From NCBI RefSeq assembly GCF_028595265.1, contig NZ_JAQQXP010000003.1, positions 434,001-498,000 on the forward strand: 64,000 nt of DNA. Direction: 5' to 3'. Positions 17,086-25,021 of the stretch are shown here, one piece after another. Position numbers and translations under genes: made by a program. Every line of letters begins with the position of its first letter. Positions within the stretch are counted from its first letter, which is position 1. Origin of the DNA: Alteromonas gilva (GTDB lineage Bacteria; Pseudomonadota; Gammaproteobacteria; Enterobacterales; Alteromonadaceae). Under the pieces are notes generated by a model, which saw nothing but the letters and a program-made list of their open reading frames with translations, had not been told where the DNA came from and searched no databases.

Positions 17086-17712
17086 ATGCATAGCCCGTTT
17101 GATCCAATGAATGCCCTGGTCCCAATGGTTGTTGAGCAAACAGCCAAGGGCGAGCGTTCGTACGATATTTATTCTCGTCTACTGAAAGAAAACGTTATTT
17201 TCTTAGTTGGTCAGGTTGAAGATCACATGGCCAACCTTATCGTGGCACAAATGTTGTTTCTGGAAGCTGAAAACCCAGAAAAAGATATCTTCTTGTATAT
17301 CAACTCTCCAGGTGGTTCAGTAACCGCAGGGATGGCGATTTATGACACGATGCGGTTCATTAAGCCTGACGTCAGCACTGTTTGTGTGGGACAGGCGGCC
17401 AGTATGGGGGCATTTTTGCTATCCGGTGGCGCCAAAGGTAAGCGTTATTGTTTACCCAATGCGCGCGTTATGATTCACCAGCCGCTAGGTGGTTTCCAGG
17501 GTCAGGCGTCTGACTTTGAAATTCACGCCAGAGAAATTCTCAGTATTAAAGAAAAGCTGAATCGGTTAATGGCCGAGCATACCGGTCAGGAGTACGAAAA
17601 AGTCGCACATGATACCGATCGTGATAACTTCTTAAGTGCTGCTGAAGCCAAAGATTACGGTATTATCGATCAGGTTTTAACCAATCGATCTGACGCATCG
17701 GCGACTAAGTAG
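17086..17712 (+). CDS. clpP: ATP-dependent Clp protease proteolytic subunit
   Basis: Serine peptidase forming the double-heptamer chamber that degrades substrates delivered by ClpX or ClpA. The 208 residues include the nucleophile Ser in GQAASMGAF, the catalytic His in ARVMIHQPLGG, and the Asp in the HDTDRDNFLSA region. Start ATG 17086 gives a short propeptide before ALVPMVVEQT, as in E. coli. clpX follows after 64 bp with no terminator, so the pair is probably one transcript. Confidence 0.98.
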   Translation: MHSPFDPMNALVPMVVEQTAKGERSYDIYSRLLKENVIFLVGQVEDHMANLIVAQMLFLEAENPEKDIFLYINSPGGSVTAGMAIYDTMRFIKPDVSTVCVGQAASMGAFLLSGGAKGKRYCLPNARVMIHQPLGGFQGQASDFEIHAREILSIKEKLNRLMAEHTGQEYEKVAHDTDRDNFLSAAEAKDYGIIDQVLTNRSDASATK

Positions 17713-17776
17713 TATAGTTATATAAAAACCCGGCGCTGTATGTTGAGTTGACCGGGCAGTGTAGAGGCAAGAATCT

Positions 17777-19054
17777 ATGAGCGATAAACAAGGCAGCGAT
17801 GGCGATAATAAACTTCTGTATTGCTCGTTTTGTGGAAAAAGCCAACACGAAGTAAGAAAACTCATCGCCGGACCTTCAGTGTTCATTTGCGATGAGTGTG
17901 TTGAGCTTTGCAATGATATTATCCGGGAAGAGATCAAAGAGATCTCACCGAATAAACAGAATCAAAACGCATTACCGAAGCCACATGAAATTCATGGTCA
18001 TTTAAATGATTACGTCATCGGTCAGGACCATGCCAAAAAAGTACTTTCTGTAGCGGTTTATAATCACTACAAGCGCCTGCGTAATGGCGATGTCCACGAC
18101 GGAGTTGAGTTAGGTAAAAGTAATATTTTGCTTATCGGCCCGACCGGTAGCGGTAAAACATTGCTGGCCGAGACGCTGGCCCGCTTGTTAGACGTACCTT
18201 TCACGATGGCTGATGCCACCACGTTAACCGAAGCCGGTTATGTGGGTGAAGACGTTGAGAATATCATTCAGAAGCTATTGCAAAAGTGTGATTACGACGT
18301 CGAAAAAGCGCAGCGCGGTATTGTATATATCGACGAAATAGACAAAATCAGTCGCAAGTCTGATAACCCGTCGATTACCCGTGATGTATCCGGTGAAGGT
18401 GTTCAGCAGGCATTGCTGAAGCTCATCGAGGGGACAGTCGCGTCGGTGCCGCCGCAAGGCGGTCGTAAACATCCGCAGCAGGAGTTTTTACAGGTTGATA
18501 CCTCGAAAATTCTGTTTATCTGTGGTGGTGCTTTTGCCGGGCTGGACAAAGTCATTGAGCAGCGCTCTGCTGTTGGCAGTGGCATGGGCTTTGGTGCCGA
18601 GGTTAAGTCTAAAGACAACAAACTGGCGGTCTCTGATCTGTTTCGCAAGGTTGAGCCTGAAGATCTGGTGAAGTACGGACTGATCCCGGAATTCATCGGC
18701 CGCTTGCCGGTCGTCACCAGTCTTGAAGAACTGAACGAAGAAGCGCTTATTCAGATCTTAAAAGAACCTAAAAATGCCATCACCAAGCAGTACGGTGCAT
18801 TGTTTGCAATGGAAGATACCGAACTTGAGTTTCGCGAAGATGCGCTATTTGCTATTGCCAAAAAAGCCATGGACCGCAAAACAGGGGCGCGGGGACTGCG
18901 TTCTATCGTTGAAGCCGTACTACTGGAAACAATGTACGAGTTGCCTTCCATGGACAACGTCTCTAAAGTCGTTATCGATGAAACAGTTATCAAAGGGGAA
19001 TCGAAACCCATACTGATTTACGATAACTCAGACAAAAAAGCTGCCAGCGAATAA
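17777..19054 (+). CDS. clpX: ATP-dependent Clp protease ATP-binding subunit ClpX
   Basis: AAA+ unfoldase partner of ClpP. The N-terminal zinc-binding domain shows the four cysteines (YCSFCGKS ... FICDECVELCND, about 15-45). Walker A is GPTGSGKT (about 121-128), Walker B is VYIDEIDK, and the pore loop GYVGEDVE lies between. The IGF-type ClpP-binding loop region follows. The 425 residues are the expected length. It is downstream of clpP and upstream of lon, separated from the latter by a terminator and a separate promoter. Confidence 0.98.
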   Translation: MSDKQGSDGDNKLLYCSFCGKSQHEVRKLIAGPSVFICDECVELCNDIIREEIKEISPNKQNQNALPKPHEIHGHLNDYVIGQDHAKKVLSVAVYNHYKRLRNGDVHDGVELGKSNILLIGPTGSGKTLLAETLARLLDVPFTMADATTLTEAGYVGEDVENIIQKLLQKCDYDVEKAQRGIVYIDEIDKISRKSDNPSITRDVSGEGVQQALLKLIEGTVASVPPQGGRKHPQQEFLQVDTSKILFICGGAFAGLDKVIEQRSAVGSGMGFGAEVKSKDNKLAVSDLFRKVEPEDLVKYGLIPEFIGRLPVVTSLEELNEEALIQILKEPKNAITKQYGALFAMEDTELEFREDALFAIAKKAMDRKTGARGLRSIVEAVLLETMYELPSMDNVSKVVIDETVIKGESKPILIYDNSDKKAASE

Positions 19055-19068
19055 GCCACAACAAAAAA

Positions 19069-19094
19069 GGCCCTTTATTAAGGGTCTTTTTTAT
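19069..19094 (+). terminator. Intrinsic terminator after clpX
   Basis: GGCCCTT-tatt-AAGGGTC (one G-U pair, 19069-19086) followed by T6, 15 bp after the clpX stop. Confidence 0.85.
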
Positions 19095-19154
19095 ATCAAA
19101 AGTGCACACTTTTAGGCTATGGTTAACATAGTTACAGTAAAACTATTACAGGTT

Positions 19155-19184
19155 GATTGAACTTTGTCGGCCTATCCCCATATA
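19155..19184 (+). promoter_or_regulatory. Sigma-32 (heat-shock) promoter of lon
   Basis: GATTGAAC (19155-19162) and CCCCATATA (19176-19184) are separated by 13 bp. This fits the RpoH consensus CTTGAAA-N11-16-CCCCATNT closely. It lies 32 bp before the lon ATG. lon is a classical heat-shock gene in E. coli. Confidence 0.75.
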
Positions 19185-19216
19185 AGACACACTAGTAGCA
19201 AAATTAGAGAAGAAGT

Positions 19217-21574
19217 ATGACGTCAGAGCGAGAAAATCGCATCGAAATTCCTGTACTGGCCTTACGGGACGTGGTTGTTTACCCCCATATGGTCATACCT
19301 TTATTTGTCGGGCGAGAAAAATCCATTCGTTGCCTTGAAGCGGCCATGGATAGTGACAAACAAATTTTTTTAGTCGCGCAAAAAGATGCCGGGGTCGATG
19401 AACCCAATACCGATGATATCTACACCGTCGGCACTATCGCGACCATTCTTCAATTACTGAAATTACCCGACGGTACAGTCAAGGTATTGGTGGAGGGTAA
19501 TGTCCGCGGCGAAGTCGCAGAATATACCCAAACTGAACCGTATTTTACCGCCAAAATCGACCGTACAACCGACGAAGAACTGCCGGAAAGTGAGCAAGAA
19601 GTACTGATCCGCTCGGCGGTTTCGCAGTTTGAAGGGTACGTAAAACTTAATAAAAAAATCCCGCCTGAAGTACTTACCTCGTTAAACGGTATCGACGATG
19701 CTGCCAGACTTGCTGATACCATGGCAGCGCACATGCCGTTAAAGCTTGTTGAAAAGCAAAAAGTACTCGAAATGAAGGGCGTGAACGAACGTCTTGAGTA
19801 CCTGATGGCGCTTATGGAAGGCGAGATCGATCTGCTGCAGGTTGAAAAGAAAATCCGTACCCGCGTTAAAAAGCAGATGGAAAAGTCGCAGCGTGAGTAC
19901 TATCTGAATGAGCAAATGAAAGCCATTCAAAAAGAACTCGGTGAGCTCGATGATGCGCCCGATGAATTTGAAGCATTAAGCAAAAAGATCGAAGATGCAA
20001 AAATGCCTGCCGAAGCGCAGGATAAAGCTAAGGCTGAGTTGCAGAAGCTGAAAATGATGTCGCCGATGTCGGCGGAAGCGACCGTCGTGCGAAGCTATAT
20101 CGATTGGTTAACCAGTGTGCCCTGGCATAAGCGCTCAGCGGTGAAAAAAGATCTGGCCAAAGCGGAAGAAGTTTTGGATGCCGACCATTATGGTCTCGAA
20201 AAGGTCAAAGAACGCATTATCGAATATCTCGCCGTACAACAACGTGTGCGTAAATTGAAAGGCCCTATTTTGTGTCTGGTGGGCCCACCGGGAGTGGGTA
20301 AAACCTCATTGGGGCAGTCGGTAGCCAAAGCAACCGGTCGCAAATATGTACGGATGGCTCTTGGCGGGGTGCGCGACGAAGCCGAGATCCGCGGGCACCG
20401 ACGCACTTATATTGGCTCTTTACCAGGTAAGCTGATTCAGAAAATGTCTAAGGTAGGGGTTAAAAACCCGCTGTTCCTGCTCGATGAAATCGACAAGATG
20501 TCGTCTGACATGCGTGGCGATCCGTCATCGGCATTGCTGGAAGTACTCGACCCGGAGCAAAACAGCAGCTTCAGTGACCATTACCTGGAAGTGGACTATG
20601 ACTTATCGGATGTGATGTTTGTTGCAACATCCAATAGCATGAACATACCAGGACCTTTACTGGACCGGATGGAAGTGATTCGTTTGTCCGGGTATACCGA
20701 AGACGAAAAACTCAACATTGCGACACGTCATTTGATTGCAAAACAGATAGAGCGTAATGGCCTGAAGAAAAACGAGCTCGAAATTGATGACTCGGCCATT
20801 ATCGGTATGATTCGATATTATACCCGAGAAGCTGGCGTACGCTCACTGGAGCGAGAGATTTCTAAGGTCTGCCGCAAGGCCGTTAAAGATATTCTGCTCA
20901 ACAAAGCCACTAAAAAAGTGCTGGTTACCCAGGAAAACCTCAAAGACTACTTAGGGGTGCAGCGCTTTGACTATGGTAAAGCGGATAAGAACAATCAAAT
21001 TGGTCAGGTAACCGGTCTGGCGTGGACACAGGTGGGTGGCGATCTGTTAACCATTGAGACCACCTCCGTGCCCGGAAAAGGCAAAATGACTTCCACGGGT
21101 TCACTCGGCGATGTCATGCAGGAGTCTATCTCTGCTGCGATGACCGTGGTGCGTTCGCGCGCTGAGAAGTTACGCATTAATGGCGACTTCTATGAGAAGC
21201 GGGATATTCATGTGCACGTGCCGGAAGGGGCAACGCCGAAGGATGGCCCGAGTGCTGGTATCGCGATGTGTACTGCGTTGGTGTCTTCGTTAACCGGAAA
21301 TCCGGTTAAATGTGAAGTGGCAATGACCGGTGAAATTACCTTACGCGGAGAAGTATTAGCTATCGGCGGTCTTAAAGAGAAGCTTTTAGCAGCTCACCGG
21401 GGCGGTATAAAGACGGTTGTCATTCCCAAAGAAAACGAGCGCGATTTGGAAGAAATTCCAGACAATGTTAAACAAGATTTAGCCATTCACCCTGTGCAAT
21501 GGATAGATGAAGTGCTGGATATTGCGTTGCAGGAACCGGTAGATAGCTTTAAACCGGTAGCGCTGGAGAGTTAA
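19217..21574 (+). CDS. lon: ATP-dependent protease La
   Basis: Cytoplasmic AAA+ serine protease that removes misfolded and regulatory proteins. The 785 residues (E. coli 784) comprise the N-terminal substrate domain (about 1-305), the AAA+ module with Walker A GPPGVGKTS (about 355) and LLDEIDKM, and the C-terminal Ser-Lys dyad protease with the nucleophile Ser in KDGPSAGIAM (about 677) and Lys in the GLKEKLLAAHRGG segment. A dedicated heat-shock promoter and a terminator from clpX lie upstream, so it is its own unit. Confidence 0.98.
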   Translation: MTSERENRIEIPVLALRDVVVYPHMVIPLFVGREKSIRCLEAAMDSDKQIFLVAQKDAGVDEPNTDDIYTVGTIATILQLLKLPDGTVKVLVEGNVRGEVAEYTQTEPYFTAKIDRTTDEELPESEQEVLIRSAVSQFEGYVKLNKKIPPEVLTSLNGIDDAARLADTMAAHMPLKLVEKQKVLEMKGVNERLEYLMALMEGEIDLLQVEKKIRTRVKKQMEKSQREYYLNEQMKAIQKELGELDDAPDEFEALSKKIEDAKMPAEAQDKAKAELQKLKMMSPMSAEATVVRSYIDWLTSVPWHKRSAVKKDLAKAEEVLDADHYGLEKVKERIIEYLAVQQRVRKLKGPILCLVGPPGVGKTSLGQSVAKATGRKYVRMALGGVRDEAEIRGHRRTYIGSLPGKLIQKMSKVGVKNPLFLLDEIDKMSSDMRGDPSSALLEVLDPEQNSSFSDHYLEVDYDLSDVMFVATSNSMNIPGPLLDRMEVIRLSGYTEDEKLNIATRHLIAKQIERNGLKKNELEIDDSAIIGMIRYYTREAGVRSLEREISKVCRKAVKDILLNKATKKVLVTQENLKDYLGVQRFDYGKADKNNQIGQVTGLAWTQVGGDLLTIETTSVPGKGKMTSTGSLGDVMQESISAAMTVVRSRAEKLRINGDFYEKRDIHVHVPEGATPKDGPSAGIAMCTALVSSLTGNPVKCEVAMTGEITLRGEVLAIGGLKEKLLAAHRGGIKTVVIPKENERDLEEIPDNVKQDLAIHPVQWIDEVLDIALQEPVDSFKPVALES

Positions 21575-21586
21575 TTCTGCACAATT

Positions 21587-21617
21587 GCACTCGCTATTTC
21601 TCAGCAATGGCGAGTGC
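21587..21617 (+). other. Long hairpin directly after lon
   Basis: GCACTCGC (21587-21594) and GCGAGTGC (21610-21617) form a perfect 8-bp stem that extends inward to 12 bp with one wobble pair, with a 7-nt loop. No T-run follows at once, so it is more likely a 3'-end stabilising structure than a terminator. The likely terminator is the next hairpin. Confidence 0.5.
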
Positions 21618-21620
21618 TGC

Positions 21621-21654
21621 AGCCAATTTAGTTGCGCGATTGGTTGTTTTTTAT
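21621..21654 (+). terminator. Probable intrinsic terminator of lon
   Basis: AGCCAAT (21621-21627) pairs with ATTGGTT (21639-21645, one wobble) and is followed by GTTTTTTATT. The stem is AT-rich and the loop long, so strength is moderate. The rest of the 328-bp lon-hupB gap holds only the hupB promoter. Confidence 0.55.
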
Positions 21655-21801
21655 TCATATGGTGTGACAAAAGCCGTTTTTTTTAACGTTGGGGGCTTCA
21701 AACTCCTAAAAGTTGTGATACCTTTACTGCTGTATTCGCTTGAAGCCTTGTCACTAAAGGGATGGCAGCGATTCAACTAAAAGTTAAAATATTGTAAAGC
21801 G

Positions 21802-21834
21802 AAGCTTGATGTTAATGTTCAAGCTTGCTATAAC
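21802..21834 (+). promoter_or_regulatory. hupB promoter with overlapping palindrome
   Basis: TTGATG (21806-21811), a 17-bp spacer and TATAAC (21829-21834) make a good sigma-70 promoter. A perfect 8-bp inverted repeat AAGCTTGA / TCAAGCTT (21802-21809 and 21819-21826, 9-bp spacing) covers the -35 and the spacer, the expected position of an operator. The regulator is unknown. Confidence 0.65.
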
Positions 21835-21902
21835 GTCTGTGCAATGAATTTAATTATTGCTTTGCGGACGAAAGCATAATAACAAACGAAGGGGATCTAA
21901 TT

Positions 21903-22175
21903 GTGAACAAGTCTCAACTTATCGATAAAATTGCCGCTGGTGCAGATATTTCCAAAGCTGCTGCTGGGCGTGCACTTGACGCTTTCACTGACTCTGTAAC
22001 AGATGCGCTGAAAGAAGGCGATCAAGTTGCTCTGGTTGGTTTTGGTACATTCTCTGTAAGAGAACGCTCTGCTCGTAGTGGTCGTAATCCTCAAACAGGT
22101 GAGACTATCGAAATTGCTGCAGCGAAAGTGCCTTCTTTCAAAGCAGGTAAAGCGCTGAAAGACGCTTGTAACTAA
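21903..22175 (+). CDS. hupB: DNA-binding protein HU-beta
   Basis: A 90-residue histone-like nucleoid protein that bends and compacts DNA as a dimer. It begins MNKSQLIDKIAAGADISKAAAGRAL and carries the conserved GFGTFSVRERSARSGRNPQTGE, whose basic arm intercalates at the DNA minor groove. The location after lon and before ppiD is the conserved hupB site. AAGGGGATC upstream gives a strong ribosome site. It has its own promoter and terminator. Confidence 0.98.
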   Translation: MNKSQLIDKIAAGADISKAAAGRALDAFTDSVTDALKEGDQVALVGFGTFSVRERSARSGRNPQTGETIEIAAAKVPSFKAGKALKDACN

Positions 22176-22195
22176 GCACAGATTTATGTTTTGAA

Positions 22196-22226
22196 AAGGC
22201 GATGGAACCTACCATCGCCTTTTTTA
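22196..22226 (+). terminator. Intrinsic terminator after hupB
   Basis: AAGGCGATGG-aaccta-CCATCGCCTT is a perfect 10-bp stem (22196-22221) running into T6. Confidence 0.93.
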
Positions 22227-22374
22227 TTGCTGTCACCAAAGGATTGGTAATACGGCATTCTATCCGGGTGAATGTTAAGCTATAATCCTCCCCTTATTTG
22301 TGCAGCCGTGTAAATGCGGGAACGTATTGTTTTGCGGTTGTAAGAGTTGTATGCAACGGAGTTAAAATCGAGTC

Positions 22375-24261
22375 ATGCTAGAACGGATCAGAGAAGGGTC
22401 TCAGGGCCCATGGGCGATGGCGGTTATTGCCCTGATCGTATTAAGTTTTGTGTTTGCCGGCGTGAGCAGTTATGTCGGCTCAACCGGCACAACAGCGGCG
22501 GCAGAAGTGAACGGCGAAGCCATTAGTCAGCAGGACGTAGAGCGCGCCTACCAGTCACAACGGGCCCGTTTAGAGTCACAGTTTGGTGAAGGGGTAAGCG
22601 CATTATTCAGCGATGAAAATTATTTACGCGAATTCCGCATGAATGTGCTGGACCGTTTAATTGCTGATATGCTGGTTGAACAAAAGGCAGAAGAGCTGGG
22701 TTTACGTGTATCCGATCAGCAAATTCGCCAGGCAATCGTGGAGATGCCGGAGTTTCAGTCTGCCGGTAGTTTTGATAACGAACGGTATTTAATGTTACTG
22801 CGTCAAAATGGCTTCCAACCCAGTGATTTTCGCGATTATATGCGTCAGGAAATGACCCGTGAGCAGCTCGCCCGTGCTGTGTCAGCCAGTGACTTTAGCT
22901 TACCTCAGGAAGTAACGCTTGCACATCGTCTGCAAGGGCAAACCCGTGATGCCGAATACCTGATTGTCGACTCAGCACCTTTTGCCGCGAATATTGAGTT
23001 AAGCGACGAAGAAGTGGTGGAGTTTTATCAAAGCAATCTTGCTCGTTTCGATACTCAGGAAAAAGTGAATCTGGCATACGTTTTGTTGTCGATAGACCAA
23101 CTTACTGATGGTGTCGAAGTCAGCGATGAGGAAATTGAGCAGGCGTATGAGGAAAATATTGGCCAGTATAAAACCACTGAAGAACGCCGTGTATCGCATA
23201 TCCTGATTGAATTTGGTGATGATAAAGCGGCTGCTGAAGAGCAAGCCGAAGCACTGCTTGAGCAATTACAGCAAGGTCAGGACTTTGCAGAACTGGCGGC
23301 AGCGAACTCAGACGATACCTTCTCGGCAGAAAACGGTGGCGATCTTGATTTTATCACCCAGGGCATGATGGATCCGGCCTTTGATGAGGCTGCCTTTGAT
23401 ATTGCCAGTGTTGGTGATACATCGGAGTTGGTGGAAACTGATTTTGGTTATCACATTATTAAGCTAACCGATCTTAAGCCTGTGTCGGTGACCCCATTAA
23501 GTGAAGTCAGCGATGAAATTCGGGTGGATCTGGAAACCGATAAGGCCACCGATAAGTTTTACGCATTGCAATCAGAAATGGCTAACCTGGCCTTTGAAGT
23601 ACCGGATACGCTGGAAGATGTTGCCGGTGCAGTCAATCGCCCCATCCAGGAAACTGGCCTGGTCACACAGGGTCAGGTAAAAGCGCCTCTGAATGTACCA
23701 GCGGTAACCAGTAAAATGTTTGATCCGGCATTTATTGCAGAAGGGCTGAACAGCGATATCATCGAAATCAGTGATGATCAGGTTGCGGTTGTGCGTGTTA
23801 TTGGCCATGAGCCTCAGCGAACTCAGTCACTGGACGAAGTGCGTACCACTATCCTGGCTCAGCTTCGGGCGCAGAAAGCGCAAGAGGCGGCTGCTGCCTG
23901 GGCGCGCGGTATCGTAGAACAAATCAAGGCTGGTGAAGAGCCGGCGCTCACCGTTAATGATATGACCGTTGAGTGGCAGCAAAAGGAAGCGATTACCCGC
24001 AATAGCAGCGAACTTCCTCGGAACCTGGTTTCAACAGTGTTCACCTTGAGCACCACTGCGCCAAATAACATCGAAGTCAGCAATTTAAGTTCAGGTGATG
24101 TCGGTGTGGTTCGGTTAACGGCCGTTAATCAGCCTGAGGCCCTTCCTGAAGAGCAGCTGGAGAGTTTTAAACAGCAACTAACCGCTTCAAAAAGCCAGGC
24201 CAACTACCAAAGCTTTGTTGATGCGTTGCGTGCAGCGGCGGATGTCACTATCAATCTGTAA
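22375..24261 (+). CDS. ppiD: Periplasmic chaperone PpiD (SurA-type, parvulin domain)
   Basis: An inner-membrane-anchored periplasmic chaperone located at the SecYEG exit. The 628 residues begin with a short cytoplasmic tail and one membrane helix (about 15-35, WAMAVIALIVLSFVFAGV). A SurA-like N-terminal chaperone region and a parvulin domain (about 265-365, RRVSHILIEFGDDK ... ENGGDLDFITQG ... FGYHIIKL) follow, then a C-terminal helical domain. A perfect TATAAT at 22281-22286 may be its -10 box, though no good -35 is seen. It is monocistronic, ended by a strong terminator. Confidence 0.95.
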   Translation: MLERIREGSQGPWAMAVIALIVLSFVFAGVSSYVGSTGTTAAAEVNGEAISQQDVERAYQSQRARLESQFGEGVSALFSDENYLREFRMNVLDRLIADMLVEQKAEELGLRVSDQQIRQAIVEMPEFQSAGSFDNERYLMLLRQNGFQPSDFRDYMRQEMTREQLARAVSASDFSLPQEVTLAHRLQGQTRDAEYLIVDSAPFAANIELSDEEVVEFYQSNLARFDTQEKVNLAYVLLSIDQLTDGVEVSDEEIEQAYEENIGQYKTTEERRVSHILIEFGDDKAAAEEQAEALLEQLQQGQDFAELAAANSDDTFSAENGGDLDFITQGMMDPAFDEAAFDIASVGDTSELVETDFGYHIIKLTDLKPVSVTPLSEVSDEIRVDLETDKATDKFYALQSEMANLAFEVPDTLEDVAGAVNRPIQETGLVTQGQVKAPLNVPAVTSKMFDPAFIAEGLNSDIIEISDDQVAVVRVIGHEPQRTQSLDEVRTTILAQLRAQKAQEAAAAWARGIVEQIKAGEEPALTVNDMTVEWQQKEAITRNSSELPRNLVSTVFTLSTTAPNNIEVSNLSSGDVGVVRLTAVNQPEALPEEQLESFKQQLTASKSQANYQSFVDALRAAADVTINL

Positions 24262-24296
24262 TACCTGGTTTAACCACATTATTGATTGCTACTAAA

Positions 24297-24323
24297 AAAC
24301 AGGTCTTCGGACCTGTTTTTTTA
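24297..24323 (+). terminator. Intrinsic terminator after ppiD
   Basis: ACAGGTC-TTCG-GACCTGT, a perfect 7-bp stem capped by a UUCG tetraloop (24299-24316), followed by T7. The flanking A-rich left side might give weak leftward function as well. Confidence 0.93.
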
Positions 24324-24346
24324 TGTCTGTTGGATGTGACGCTCGG

Positions 24347-24517
24347 TTAATGAGTCAGCCAGTACATCAGAGTAAAAAATGCCGCAATGACGCAAGAAAA
24401 CAGCAATATATATTTAAAGCCCTGTTTGCCGTCGGCCACGCTATAGTTATTGATGGTGAGATAGCCAAACCAAATAAGGCTGAGTATTAAAGGAATGAGG
24501 ACAATTATTTTTATCAT
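24347..24517 (-). CDS. Small inner-membrane protein of unknown function
   Basis: A 56-residue protein (from ATG 24517) made of two hydrophobic segments, about 2-20 (KIIVLIPLILSLIWFGYL) and about 34-53 (FKYILLFSCVIAAFFTLMYW), joined by a short polar loop NNYSVADGKQG. The composition and two-helix hairpin look like a genuine membrane peptide. The frame extends to ATG 24556, where AAAGGA lies 12 nt upstream, so the start is uncertain. It is convergent with ppiD. I do not recognise the family. Confidence 0.55.
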   Translation of the reverse strand: MIKIIVLIPLILSLIWFGYLTINNYSVADGKQGFKYILLFSCVIAAFFTLMYWLTH

Positions 24518-24556
24518 AAGCACAGCACCATTTTTAAATAACGTTTCATAAAGCAT

Positions 24557-25021
24557 ACGTTAAGTGTTTCCTTTGGGGGCAATAAGATCAAGAATTAATT
24601 GCTCCGGTGATGACTCATATAGCCTGCGGGTTATCACCAAAGCAGTTCAGGACCGACGGTATTCAAGGGCCTGCGCTGTAACGGGGGCAGCTGTGAATGT
24701 CTGCTGCGCTAAATAGAAGGTGCGTTGTCGGTGCAAAGATGATTTAAGGCTGGCTGATGACGCCTTAACGCACATCTCATTAATAGCAACAACGCCGTTT
24801 AACAGTGACGGTGATAAGGTAACTGTTAAGACAGGCTTTGGCGTTGTATGCAGCCACAACAAGGAGACGCCCAGAGCATTAATCAAGCGGGACAAAAAAA
24901 GGCCGCAAGCGGGTTGCAGCCTGAGGTTCGGTTATGCCCAAAGCGGGCATAAAGTAAGTACATACTTTCTTTACAGCCTTTATTCAAATAGTGATGTTTG
25001 CGTCTGCGTATAACATTGCTA
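24557..25021. other. Non-coding gap with 3' structures of the downstream leftward gene
   Basis: I see no convincing gene; the frames present on both strands lack ribosome sites and family features. The right part is the 3' untranslated region of the leftward acyltransferase gene. It holds a perfect 8-bp hairpin TTATGCCC-aaagc-GGGCATAA (24932-24952) and then the terminator at 24894-24921. Confidence 0.5.
24894..24921 (-). terminator. Leftward terminator of the acyltransferase gene
   Basis: Read leftward, GGCTGCAA pairs with TTGCGGCC with one mismatch (24901-24921) and is followed by T7 (24900-24894). It lies about 100 bp beyond the stop of the leftward gene. Confidence 0.7.

Noticed and set aside
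24647..25013. Overlapping frames of about 80-97 codons on both strands after the small membrane protein gene
   Set aside because: No ribosome sites, no family features, low-complexity composition, and the region contains the 3' structures and terminator of the leftward acyltransferase gene.
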